64,000 bases of DNA. It comes from Adiantum capillus-veneris (Eukaryota > Streptophyta > Polypodiopsida > Polypodiales > Pteridaceae). Positions 22,079 to 33,380 of this stretch are shown piece after piece; positions within the stretch are counted from its first letter, which is position 1; each line of letters opens with the position of its first letter. The notes beneath the pieces were generated by a model, which was not told the DNA's origin, made no database searches, and saw nothing but the letters and a program-made list of their open reading frames with translations. A program made the position numbers and the translations under genes. Location: NCBI GenBank assembly GCA_014529385.2, contig CM043971.1, positions 83,185,340-83,249,339 on the forward strand, in the 5' to 3' direction.

Positions 22079-24175
22079 ATGGTGAAAGGACAAGAGTGGA
22101 GTTATGTGCATGAGTTGAAAGCTGGGAGAAATACATCTCGACTTAAATGTAAATCTTGTGGCCACGAGTTCAGTGGTAATGCAACCAGAATTAAAGAGCA
22201 TTTATTTAAAGTCCCTGGCAATGTTGAAAAGTGCGGGACACCACCAAAAGATATTCATGAAAAATTTGCCATGTATTCTCGCAAAGTAAAGTTGATTCTT
22301 GCAGCTAAACATAAAGGTGATGTTTATAAAGATATTCATGCGAATATTGAACCATCTGTATGCAATGAGGCAACAGAAGAGGTGTGTACCACTCAGGTAA
22401 ATGATCAAAGTTCTCAATTAAACCCTCTTCATGGACATGATTCTACATCAGGAGGAGTTCCTAGCACAAGCAAATCCGGCAGAGCGTCATCCAATGGACA
22501 GACAATTCCTGAAGTATTAGGTAAACAATGGTTGCTTGAGTTGCATTTAAAATGGACACAAGCATTTGTTGCGTGTGGCATATCATTCAATGATATGCGC
22601 AATCCAATATTTCAAGATGCTTTGATGAGTACAACCAAAAAAGGATTTGTGCTTCCTGACTATAACAAGATGCGAACTAAATATCTTGATAAAGTCAAAG
22701 ACAGTACTGAAGCTATTCTCAAACGCACAGTTCTAGAGTTTGTTCCAGCATATGGATGCACCATAGCATTGGATGGATGGACTAACTGACAGAAAAAACC
22801 TTTAATCAATGTAATGCTTATTAACCCTAAAGGGGCTATGTTCGTGGAAGCAATTGACAGCTCATTGAAAGAGAAGACTATCACCTACCTAGCAGGGGTG
22901 TATGAGCATGCAATTGCAAAGGCAGGTGGACCAAAGAATGTGATTGCTATTGTCACAGATAATGCGGCCAACTACAAAGGAGCAGGAAGAGCTATTCAAG
23001 TCAAGTATCCGGAGATTTCTTGGGTACCATGTGCAGCTCACACTTTAAATTTTCTTTTAAAAGATATTGGTAAAATGGCACGTGTGAAGCAAACTTTATT
23101 GGATGCAAATCATGTGGTGAAATTCATTAGAGAGCATCAATTTTTGTATGCTCTTTTTCGAACCAAGTCACCAAATAAAGCTTTGAAAATATTTTGCGCG
23201 ACAATGTTTGCTACGGCATACTGTGTTCTTGCTGCTTTGCAAGAGTTGAAGCGTGCATTGATGGAAACCTTAGCAGACAGAAGATGGGATGGATGGCTCA
23301 GCAAGTATCCAAGTTATCATGAAGTAGTTGGTCGATGTGCGCAAATAGTAAATTGGCCAGTCTTTTGGCGTAATGTAGAAAGAATAGTAACTGTGTCAAA
23401 GCCATTTGTAGATCTTTTGAGAGCAGTTGACACAGATTCTTTTATTTTTGGTCAGGTCTACTGGTATATGTCAGAGGCTATACGCAAGCTAAGAGAAAAT
23501 GTCAGTTTTGGTGCAAAGGATAAAGCTACCATGATTACAATTGTTAATAAGTGTTGGGTGCATCTGCATACGCCATTGCATGGTGCGGCTTTTGTATTGG
23601 ATCCTAAGTTTCAAATGCATAAGCAATCTGCCAACAAAGAAGTTACGTCCGACTTCAAAACAGTGTGCTCCCAACTCTTAGGGCACGAAGATGGAAAAAT
23701 AGCTTTTCATCAACGAGTAGATTATGCCAACAGAACTGGTATGTTTCAGGATCCGTGGCATATAGATGCCATTGGCAAAACAAGTGCACCTTTATGGTGG
23801 AAGGATTATGGTGGAGAGAAAGTGGAGTTGCAAGACATTGCAGTTAGAGTTTTATCAGTAGCTGCATCAAGTGGAAGTTGTGAGAGAAACTGGTTAGCAT
23901 TCGACTTTGTGTACACTAAAAAGCGAAACAGACTTCATACTAAACGGGCTGCTGATTTGGTGTATGTTTTTTGCAATATGAGACTTATTTATAAGCCTCA
24001 AAACATTGCAACTAGAGCCGCTCAAAAGCAATATGGAGTCTTCCAAACGCATGAAGCTATTTCTGCAGAAGTTGATGATGATGATGATATGGAATGGGAG
24101 ATAGTTTCAGAATGCTCAGATATGGACAAAGTAGATGATATGGTTGCAGTTTTTGAAGATGGAGATGATTTGTGA
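22079..24175 (+). pseudogene. hAT transposase (BED, DUF659, hAT-C), one stop codon
   Basis: 699 codons in one frame. BED-type finger: C24, C27, H41, C52. A DUF659 core holds the first catalytic Asp in IALDGWTN (D232), the second in IVTDNAANY (D294) and C-x2-H in VPCAAHTLN. The C-terminal dimerisation domain includes SSGSCERNW (E602, third catalytic residue) and YTKKRNRLHTKRAADLVYV. The tail is acidic. A single TGA at 22787-22789, codon 237, right after DGWTN, is the only break; many relatives have a basic residue there and a CGA-to-TGA change would explain it. I start at 22079 because the upstream frame is unlike a protein; an ATG at 22007 is in frame. The intact enzyme would excise and reinsert the element. 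Confidence 0.9.
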
Positions 24176-24442
24176 GAGTACCATTGTAATACTTACTCAA
24201 CAAGTTTTTGTATATGATGAAAGAAAGTGTTATCTCATTGTCGTTCACATCAAAACCTCTCTCTTTCTCTCTCTCATACGCACATATTCACTCACACTCA
24301 AATATAAACTGCCGATAATATCTTGTCGAATAACAATTACATAAAGTCGATGTAGGTTTGAAATTACAACAAGATTCTGGGAAATTACTCAATAGAAAAG
24401 AGTTTGATATAATTTTGAGATTACAAAAAGCTTCTGAGTGAC

Positions 24443-25204
24443 TTATGGGTTTGATAGATGTGCTATAAGTTCGTCTATGGTAAAATCTGTAATTCCTATC
24501 TCAAGGGATGGTTGAGCAACATCTTTATGTGAAGTGGTAGTATCATCTGGAAAAGGTCCATACAATGATTCATATCGTTGAAGCTTTGTTTGTGCATCAC
24601 TTAACTCTATTTCAAGGTCAAGAATATGGCCACGAAGCATGTCCGGTGTTTGTCCTTGGCTGGCAAGGTCTTGTCTGTGGCTGGCTAATTCAGTCAGTGT
24701 TTCTGACTCTTCAAGAAGTAAAACAATAGGACGCTTGCGAGGAGGCATTGGATTATTTGCATTGCGTGCTGTCACCTTTTCTACAATGCGTCCACGTCCA
24801 ACGCGAGCGGTGGCTGGACGATCTGACCAATCCACTCTCTTCAGCAAAACATATCGAACATAGCATTGCTGGATAAAGTAGATTGCTAATTGGTTGTTGT
24901 TTGGTAGGCATCTCTCTTGTCGTATAAACCTTTGCAGCAATACACGTGCCAGTCCTTTATGCTGCAAATCAGAGAGCTTTAACGGAGTTGTATCATTTGC
25001 ATTGCCACTTATTTGAAATAGTTGATGGCGTACAAAGTGATTAGGGCAAAGATTTTTGCACTCTTTAAGGGTTAATGGTTCGCCCTGCAGCTTAGATGCA
25101 TCTTCTTCAATGTTGGCAATAGTAGAAAGATCTGCTTGTCCACATCTAACTTGTTCTTCTTTAAAAATTGCCTGAGCTTCAGCGTGGTTGAGTTCTTCTT
25201 CCAT
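24443..25204 (-). CDS. Unknown 253-residue protein carried by the hAT
   Basis: An intact frame beginning MEEELNHAEAQAIFKEEQVR. It contains an N-terminal acidic/helical part, a segment LARVLLQRFIRQERCLPNNN that continues QLAIYFIQQCYVRYVLLKRV, a basic patch (PPRKRP), and a C-terminal probable coiled coil (MLRGHILDLEIELSDAQTKL). I do not recognise the family. It lies tail to tail with the transposase (267 bases apart) and 166 bases downstream of the kinase-like frame on the same strand; a TATGCAG acceptor-like sequence just before its ATG leaves open that it is a second exon. An uninterrupted frame inside an otherwise stop-bearing element is notable. Confidence 0.6.
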   Translation of the reverse strand: MEEELNHAEAQAIFKEEQVRCGQADLSTIANIEEDASKLQGEPLTLKECKNLCPNHFVRHQLFQISGNANDTTPLKLSDLQHKGLARVLLQRFIRQERCLPNNNQLAIYFIQQCYVRYVLLKRVDWSDRPATARVGRGRIVEKVTARNANNPMPPRKRPIVLLLEESETLTELASHRQDLASQGQTPDMLRGHILDLEIELSDAQTKLQRYESLYGPFPDDTTTSHKDVAQPSLEIGITDFTIDELIAHLSNP

Positions 25205-25370
25205 ATCTGCATATCAGGTGAACATGTCATTACTTTTAAATACCCATTCAATTAATTTGACATTGGACATTATATCGAATGACAAACATAGATATTTTGT
25301 TCAATTAAACATACAATTAAATCTAACACCAAAAGTAAAACAATGATGAAATCATGACACTATGTTTTCA

Positions 25371-26774
25371 TTAATCATCAGTTGGTCGTAAGCCAGATGT
25401 CATTACAATGTTGTAACCCACTCTATGGGCACCATTTAAACATAAGGAGAGATCAAATGCATTAGGCCGGGTTTTGGGGTTTTGGCGCTTGCCGGTTTCA
25501 AGATGAGCAAGTACATTACTCAAAAAATGTCTCTTACTTTGTTCTTGGGGCTCTGGTAAGCACTTCAAAATGCGTTTACATGTATGACACATGGAATAAA
25601 TATCCATAGCTTTGGTCCAGGAGGGAGGATTACTAGATATACATTTGGGGGTTGCCCATGGATAATCTCTCTCATATTGTTTTCTAGTTTCTATCTGCAT
25701 ATCGCGTAGAGGAGGAAAACCGGCTGTCGTATTTGTTTTGGTGCATGAACCCCAATCCACAATGCTGGCGTAAATACCTTTTTCGCCAAAATGCAGCATC
25801 ATATTCCAAGAGTGTAGATCATTGTGGAGGTAGTTATGCGTATGTATATACTTCAGAGTTTGGAGGAGAGCATTGATGATCTGCAAAATATTCTTCTGGA
25901 ATAGCTCTACTGTTCCTGCAGTGAGTACGTAATCGCGAATGATAGGCTGGCTGCCATCTGCAGTGCGTTCTTTGATCCATTTCTCCACATGGCCGCCATT
26001 CCAAAATCGTGAAATGAGCATTGGTCGCTCCACGTGGAGCACCATGGCAAGAGGGTAGATAATACCTTGATGTGAAATATCCAAAATTATTGCTTTGTCT
26101 TTGACCTATTGCTCCATGGTGGGCCCATGTAAGTGTACTTTGAACACTTTTACAACATACACTTGATCTTTGAAAGCGGGATGTGTGACACCCACACGCT
26201 TCACATGTGCCCTTCTTCCCTCTCCCAGCTGTGGAGCTTGGATATTGAAGACGGCTGTGTCGGGTTAAAGGTGTAAAATAGGTGGTAGTTGAGAGAGGTC
26301 TAATGTAGCAACGGATGACGTTGCAGGCTCTGTTCTAAGAATGATTTCTGGTTCAACAGCAGCTTTAGAAGAGCTGGCTTCCACTCTTGCACGCTTTGCT
26401 ACTCTTTCTAACTTTTCCTTGCTCTTGAACTCCGTGTAAAGCTGTTGCACAAGATGTATGCGCTCAGCTATGTTTGGCAAGGAAGTAATTGCAGGATTTT
26501 TCAGTTCTTGAAAGGTTTTCATGATCTGTCCAATGGTTTGTTTGACCATGTTTACTAAATCACCTGATGTCAGGAGGGCTATGTCAAAAATAGCTGGTGC
26601 AAACTCTGCCTAGAGCTGCTCAAACACAGACTTGGTTAGAGTCTCTATAAGTTGATAAAAATGCTCCGGAGCGACAGGGTTTAAACAACTCCTAATCTTT
26701 GCCTCTGACGTGTAATGGAAGTGTCTCACAATCACTTCGGAGATGAACTTTCGTTGATGTTTCGCTAGCTTCAT
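25371..26774 (-). pseudogene. Protein-kinase-like gene carried by the hAT, three stops
   Basis: One frame of 468 codons from ATG 26774 to the stop at 25371, with in-frame stops at codons 55 (TAG), 170 (TAA) and 223 (TAG). Residues 1-165 are helical and unrecognised (KHQRKFISEVIVRHFHY; KRARVEASSSKAA, a basic patch). Then kinase landmarks: glycine loop LGEGRRAHVKRV (about 183-194), VYVVKVFK (Lys 209 as the beta-3 lysine), YLHNDLHSWNMM with Asp 319 and Asn 324 as catalytic-loop residues, SIVDWGS (Asp 340, DWG for DFG), and AMDIYSMCHTCKRIL as the helix F region. All catalytic positions are kept although the frame has stops. The HNDLHxxN form is like that of atypical kinases near transposons, not plant receptor kinases. 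It could phosphorylate the transposase or a host factor; this is speculation. Confidence 0.75.
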
Positions 26775-27028
26775 GTCTGCCGTATGTGTATGAAAAAATT
26801 ATATATTAAGAATCTTACGAAAAGATTGTACACCATAGTAACATAGTTATTATATAATGAGTGTTAACCCATATATATTAAATGATGATTCAAATATATA
26901 ATGAGTGTTAACCCTATATATATTAAATGATGATTCAAAATTTTTAAATAATATTAAATTATTGTAAATTAAAGAGAAAATCTTATGATTACAAACCACA
27001 TTGTGCGAATCGACCATGAAAATTAAAT

Positions 27029-27146
<118 letters not shown>

Positions 27147-27327
27147 GGCCAGGAGTGTGAGATGCTCTCAACACAAGAACTGGTCCCTGCTATGTGCAGA
27201 AGTGTGAGATGATGAAAGAAATTACATCTAAAGGGTTGGAAAATCGTACATCTGAACAACTCAGCTAGTGTGAGATATTCTCAGCACAAGTCTTGGATGC
27301 TGTTGTAAAATAGATTGATAGTTTTTA

Positions 27328-27925
27328 TCAATCTAATCCCTGATAAAGTGTGTGGAACTCACAACACAACTATCAGCGGATAAATTAACAATTACAGATG
27401 CAAGTTACCTATCGAATGTGTTTACGTCCAAAACAACACCAAGTCATTTAATGATGAAAAATTATGTTCTTTTGGAATATGAAACACACGAGTAACCATA
27501 TGTCAAATTAAGATGAAGAGGGCATGAAAATATGCATCTCTTCACTCTTAATATAACGAGTGGTAACGCTTGTGTTTCTATGTAACACATATGACAGAAA
27601 AACTTAATCTAAAATTGTAAATTTTATAATCTATTTCTAATGGAGTGTGTGGAACGCACAACACAACCATCAGCAAACAACTCAACAATCTCAAATGTAA
27701 ATCAATTGTTGTATATATCTACGTTCAGAGTAACACCAAGTCATGTGCTGATGAACAATGATGTTACTACAGAAATAGAAGCACAAAAATAACAAAAGTC
27801 GCATTAAGATGAAGAGGGCATAAAGTATGCATCTCTACACTCTTAAAATGAGGAACGCTAATATTTGTGCTTCTATGTAGAATAATCAATAATGATTTAC
27901 TTTAAGATTGTAAATTTTATAGGCC
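27328..27925. repeat. 298 bp diverged tandem duplication
   Basis: Two units of period 298 share GTGTGTGGAAC(T/G)CACAACAC, AACACCAAGTCAT, ATTAAGATGAAGAGGGCAT and ATGCATCTCT.CACTCTTAA in the same order. AGATGAAGAGGGCAT...ATGCATCTCTTC can fold into a hairpin in each. It lies in the right non-coding flank of the hAT. Confidence 0.8.
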
Positions 27926-28350
27926 ACTCTGAAGTGAGAGGTGTAGCATCATGCCTACTACACTCTACGAGTCGACCTCTAATCCTAACTCATCTCTATG
28001 GTGAGAGATATACTACTACACCATACGAGTGAGAATCTAAATTTACCCTAAGCCTTCCCTAGAGTGAGTTATATAACTACACACCACGGGAAAGGAAACT
28101 ATATTCTACACACCTCTCAAGTGATCCATATGGCTACACACCACAAAGTGGCCTACAACCTGCAAGCCAACTTTGTGGTGAGAGCCAAAACTACTGCACC
28201 ACACAAGTTTGGTACAACACAAAAAAAAGTTAGTATTTAATGAAAATTTAAAAAATTTACCTGAAAACTGTTGTAAACCGAAGACGCTGTCGCTATCTGT
28301 CAAACTCTCAGAAGCTCCAAGCTCTCCAAACTCCAAAAAAGTCCACAATG
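27926..28350. other. hAT right flank with repeated GTGAGAG / CTACACACCAC words
   Basis: Five loosely repeated units (27930, 28000, 28060, 28110, 28175) each pair a GTGAG or CTCAAGTG word with CTACACACCA or ACTACACC. No gene seen. Confidence 0.4.
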
Positions 28351-28493
28351 CTTTTCGATCGAATACGGCGATGATTGTATATATATACAGTTTTTCGATC
28401 GAAAAATATCTCGATCAAAAAAGGTTTTATACGGCTATTCGGTAATTATTCGGAAATACGACGTATATTGACGTTTTATACGTATAATTTTTG

Positions 28494-29290
28494 TTATACA
28501 GGCTTATAAATGCAACGCAGTTGAAGCATGTAGATTTCCTCCTCTAAGTCACCGTGAGGGAATGCCGTGTTTACATCCATTTGCTCGAGATTTAGATCAT
28601 GAGCAGCCACAAGGCTTAACACAAGCCTAATTGAGTTCATTTTTACAACAGGAGAAAGTATTTCATTGAAGTCATTACCTTTCTTTTGAGAAAACCCTTT
28701 TACCACAAGCCTAGACTTGTACCTTTTCTTCCCACCTTCTTCTTCCTTCAGCTTGTACACCCATTTGTTTTGAAGTGCCCGCTTATCTTTTGGCAACTCA
28801 AGCAACTCCCATGTTTGGTTGCGATGTAGTGAGTCCATCTCCACTTGCATGCTCTTCGTCCATTTTTCTTTGGATTCATGTTGCATAGCTTCTTCGTATG
28901 ATTTCGGCTCTCTAGAATCTGAGATCAAGAGATGGTTGAATGAAGGAACAAACCTTTCTGGAGGTCTACTTGCTCTTGTAGATCTTCGGGGAATAGGTTT
29001 AGGCTCCTCATTTGGTTGACGTTGTTGCACATTGTCACCGTTTGCAGTCCTTGAGTCTTCACCATCTCCACTTGCATGCTCTTCGTCCATTTTTCTTTGG
29101 ATTCATGTCGCATAGCTTCTTCGTATGATTCCGGCTCTCCAGAATCTAAGATCAAGAGATGGTTGAATGAAGGAACAAACCTTTCTTGAGGTCTACTTGC
29201 TCTTGTAGATCTTCGGGGAATAGGTTGAGGCTCCTCATTTGGTTGACGTTGTTGCACATTGTCACCGTTTGCAGTCCTTGAGTCTTCACC
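28494..29290 (-). pseudogene. Copia reverse transcriptase, N-terminal half, with internal duplication
   Basis: The minus frame gives SYEEAMQHESKEKWTKSMQV, then WELLELPKDKRALQNKWVYK, KARLVVKGFSQKKG-type residues and MDVNTAFPHGDLEEEIYMLQ, the start of copia reverse transcriptase including the first catalytic Asp region. It ends at the hAT target site. A 227 bp direct duplication covers about 28840-29293, repeating GEDSRTANGDN...ESKEKWTKSMQVEM; 227 is not a multiple of three, so the integrase and reverse transcriptase frames no longer connect. Confidence 0.9.
28521..28528. other. hAT target site duplication, right copy
   Basis: TTGAAGCA, identical to 20819-20826. Confidence 0.9.
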
Positions 29291-30508
29291 GTCCTCAAGC
29301 TCCATGTACTCATCACCTGTTTCTTTTGTTTGTTTTCTTTCCAAGTAATCTTTGTACATATTTTGTTCGTTAAAAATTACATCCCTACTCCTTAAGATTT
29401 TACCATCTTCAGGATTCCATAGGCGATACCCAAAGTCACCTTCTCCATAGCCAATGAAGAAACACTTTTTGGACATTGCATCTAGCTTTGATCTTAGGCT
29501 TCTATCTATGTGCATGAAAGCCTCACACCTAAACACTTTGAGAAATACATAATTCACCGGTTTACCTGTCCATGCCTCTTCTGGAACTCCCCCATCCAAT
29601 GCCGTTGAGGGTGACCGGTTGATTAAGTACACAGACGTACTTACGGCTTTCGCCCAAAGCTCAAGCGGTAGGCCTGCATGTAGCTGCATGCTTTGTGCTC
29701 GCTCCATGATTGTCATGTTCATCCTTTCCGAAATCCCATTTTGTTGAGGTGTCCTTGGGGTTGTCCTTTGCCTCCGAATGCCAGCACAAAAGCTTTCAAA
29801 AGCTTGGCTGCAATATTCGCCTCCATTGTCGGATTTGAGGCATTTAACCTTGGTACTTGTTTCATTCTCCACAAAGGCTTTCCACCTTTGAAATATGGAA
29901 AATACATCGGATTTATTCTTCATGACATAAACCCGTGTTTTTCTAGTCGCATCGTGTATGAATGTTACATAGTACAATGAGCCACCAAGTGATGGTGTAC
30001 TTGCAAGACCCCAAACATCAAAATGAACCAACTCAAGTTTTTTATTTTTTCTTTCATTTCCTGATTTTTGAAATTTCACCCTCTTTTGTTTACCATAAAC
30101 ACAATCTTCACAGAATTGTAAGTCCACTTCTTTCAAACCTGGTAGAAGCTTCTTTGTTTGAAGGATTTGAATTCCTTTGGCACTCATATGCCCAAGTCGG
30201 TAGTGCCACACCGCACTGTCAACTTCTGTAGTTGTTGCACAAGCTGAAGGTTGCGTGCTAACAGGACACAAGTAAAGTGTACCGACCTTTTCTCCCTTGG
30301 AAACCACCAAAGATCCCTTTGAGATCTTCCACCGTTTGTTTCTGAATGCAATGTTGTGACCTTCATCGTCCAATTGTCCTGTAGAGATCAAATTTTTGCA
30401 AAGAGAAGGAACATGCCTAACATCTTTAAGCTTCCATTCATTTCCTTTAGCAGTTTTGACAGAAACTGTACCTTTGCCGACAATCTCACAAGCTTCATCA
30501 TCTCCCAA
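29291..30508 (-). CDS. Copia integrase region
   Basis: The minus frame is open here. It contains VWHYRLGHMSAKGIQ and FCEDCVYGKQK (HHCC zinc-binding site of the GAG-pre-integrase domain), then the integrase core with D in LVHFDVWG, D in LKSDNGGEY and E in QQNGISERMN, and the C-terminal FIGYGEGDFGYRLWNPEDGK. Integrase inserts the cDNA copy into chromosomes. The frame upstream includes the rest of the protease, SWIVDSGASFHAT at about 30600, separated by a stop near 30540. Confidence 0.9.
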
Positions 30509-30544
30509 GTATACATACCCAAAATTACCTTTGGTGTAATCTTA

Positions 30545-31458
30545 GAAATGTTGCTTGTGTAGTGTCGCATGGAATGAAGCCCCGGAATCTACTATCCAGG
30601 AATTAAACACATTGTCTAATGAGAGAATTAGAGCATCTTGCTCCACTTTACCTACCACATTGGCCTCCAATGTTGGCTTGTTGTCTTGAGACTCCGACTC
30701 CTTCTTCCTCTTGGACCAGCAATCCTTCTTGACGTGGCACTTCTTGCTGCAGTTCCAACATTCAAGAACTGACTTTGTGCGTGACTTGCTCCGCCTTGAG
30801 CGATCACGACCCTTTTGGTTTTTGAACCTCTCCTTAGGCCTTCCTCTTGTTCCACTGACAATGCAGCACTTGATGATTCTCCTGTGCTTCTCCTTCGTAT
30901 TTCCTCGCTTAGGAGAACACCCACAACATCATCAAACATAAGAGTATTTGTGCCAGAAATAGAATTACTTACAGCCATCACAAGGCTGTCCCAACTATCT
31001 GGTAGAGATGATAGTATAAGGAGAGCTCGCACTTCGTCATCGAAATTCATTTTCACCGATCGAAGTTGACTTATGTCTGTGTTAAAGTCATTTAGGTGTT
31101 CTGCAACTGAACCATTCTCTGCCATCTTTAGATTGAACAAGCGCTTCATAAGAAATACCTTATTGGATGCCGATGGTTTCTCGTAGAAGTCATCAAGTGA
31201 CTTCATCAAGACCTCCGTGGTCTTCATCTCCGAAACATTGAAGGCCACCGTTGACGCTAAGCTTAACCGAATTGTTCCCAGTGCCTTTCGATCAAGGACA
31301 ATCCATGCTTCATCTTCCATTGTTGCGGGCTTCTTTGCAAGACCACCTAGTGGCAAATAGAGGTACTTCTGGTAGAGATAGTCTTCAATCTGCATCTTCC
31401 AATGTTGGTAGTTTTTGCCATTGAACTTCTCAATCTTGAGCTTCCCTTCCTCCGCCAT
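30545..31458 (-). pseudogene. Copia gag and protease start
   Basis: ATG at 31458 (MAEEGKLKIEKFNGKNYQHW) opens a UBN2-type gag with VFLMKRLFNLKMAENGSVAE and LLILSSLPDSWDSLVMAVSN. Near 30830 the homology shifts frame: the alternative frame gives the zinc knuckle CWNCSKKCHVKKDC and then WIVDSGASFHA, the protease active site. Gag forms the particle and the knuckle binds RNA. The frameshift means this copy could not make a full polyprotein. Confidence 0.88.
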
Positions 31459-31517
31459 CACTCCCACTCAATTCAAGGAATCCTTTCCTTGGGATAATTT
31501 AGCTACGAACAAACCTT

Positions 31518-31529
31518 GCTCTAATACCA
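31518..31529 (-). other. Copia primer binding site (variant)
   Basis: Minus strand TGGTATTAGAGC, one base different from the usual initiator-Met site, two bases from the 5' LTR. The same variant is at 16066. Confidence 0.85.
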
Positions 31530-31531
31530 GT

Positions 31532-32286
31532 TGTTAGGAAATAAGACGTAGCTAAATGGATAATTGAGTAGATTACTTAATGGAGATAGATAGATTTCAC
31601 ACACAAGAGATTATAGAGTAGAGAGAGAGAGAGTACACACGATATACGTGGTTCACCCAATGTGGGCTACGTCCACGGGAAAGCATCCACTCAATGGCTT
31701 TAGTACTTCTAAACAAGAAGTAGTTTACGAAGGGATTATACCCTTAATGGAGCTCCCGCCTTACTTCACTCTCACCACCTCACCCTCACCTTGTTGCATC
31801 AACTTTACACACTATGAAATGTGTGTAGAAATGGCCTCCTTTTATAGGCCAAAAGGGCTGCCCTCTCTCATGAGAGGCAACCATGTGTAGCCGCCCTTGT
31901 GTAGATAAGTCCAAATCGGACCCTTCAATCCGCCCATGTGTGGCCGCCCTTGAGAAGACAAGTCCGCTTTTGAATTCGGCCACCGGCCACCAGCCATTGA
32001 CTCCCGACCACCGGCCAACCGACGGTTGTTTTCCAACCACTTTCCGGCTGTCGTCCGGCCATAATATTCAGGCGAAAAGGAATATTTCGGCGAGGGAAAA
32101 AAAAAAGTCTCGCGGGCTTCTGCTCCGGAGGCCCCTAAAGTTGCCCCTGATTTTTGGCCGTGAAAATTTTGGTTTCCAGCGAGTGATTTTCCTTCACGCA
32201 CGATGGCTTCTCCTCATAATGGGGCTTACAAATGTGCGCTTTTACCACAGAAAATTACAAGGGTAAATCAGGCTCCATACTTAACA
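31532..32286 (-). repeat. Copia 5' LTR
   Basis: 755 bp with TG/CA ends; followed by target duplication GATTG at 32287-32291. Confidence 0.92.
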
Positions 32287-32291
32287 GATTG

Positions 32292-33380
32292 GTCCTCTTT
32301 TTTATAGGCAAACTCCTGGCTATACAAGATATTGCAAGGAATCTTGATGGGGGTTTTCAACATCCATTAGTTGATAAGATTTCTAACTCAGGTGCAGGGT
32401 TATTCGAGCTGCTGTTCTTTAAGCCAGAGGATAAAAATGCTTTGCTTTCGTCTGCGACCATCATTCTCTGTGGTCCAGTTGTTCATATTACTCCGTGGCA
32501 GCCAATTAAGCTTATTAAGGAGGACCTTCTCACAAAGTGTCCGATATGGGTTGAGCTCGTTGATTTACCATCCTTTTTATGGCCATGCATTGGTGAATTG
32601 GGGGCGTCTTTAGGGAAAGTTCTTTTCTGCCCTTCTTTATACCATCCCAATAGAAATTGAGTTTGTGTGCTTTGGCAAACAGATAAAAAGTTCCCTTCCA
32701 TTATGGAATTTGACTTGATGCACGTTGGAAAGCTGGTGATTTATCTTAAGTGGGGTACTCTTGAGGTGCCTTGTTTTCATTGTGGCAATGTGGGGCATTT
32801 CTCTAAAAATTGTCCTAATAATATGCCCAAATCCCTAGACCTTATCCCCTCCTATCCTCGTAGTAAGACTTTGGTGCCCAAGGAGCAGATCTTTGGTAAG
32901 GTTTTTGCTCATGTGGATAAACCTACTCCTAGTTCTGGTTAGCCCACGATGCCTAGCTCCAGCTCTCTTGTTTATGCCAAGGTGCTTGGGCCACCTAAGA
33001 ATGCTACTTGTAAATCTCGAGGCTTGTCTAAACCTCTCTGTGATAAAGATAAAAAGTTTTCTCTTGCAAATGTGACTCTTATTGCTTCTGATAAAGGGAA
33101 AAGAGTTGTAGATGATGATGGATACACTCCACCCAAAAACACTTTTAAGCCTAAGGGTCCCTTTTCTGGCTATACTGCACCAAATTACTATGAGATACTC
33201 ACGGAAGATTTTCCCTCACATAGTACTCTTGCTTATATAGATAAGATCATTGAGCAACATGCTTCCACTATAAGGAATAGGCCTCCTCACTCACCTATGC
33301 AGGATGGTGTTCATCTTGAGGTTAACATGCATGATGCTGTTTGTGGGGGGGACATGCAAGTTGTTAAGTCCTTGATATGA
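32292..33380 (+). pseudogene. LINE ORF1, main part
   Basis: Continues the 18772 frame. It holds a DUF4283-like part (FFIGKLLAIQDIARNLDGGF; KLIKEDLLTKCPIWVELVDL; SLGKVLF), a CCHC zinc knuckle CFHCGNVGHFSKNC (about 32770-32815) and a low-complexity tail. Stops interrupt it at 32658 (TGA) and 32940 (TAG), all in one frame. ORF1 of plant L1 elements binds the RNA. Its terminal TGA (33378-33380) overlaps the ORF2 ATG (33377-33379) as ATGA. Confidence 0.85.
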
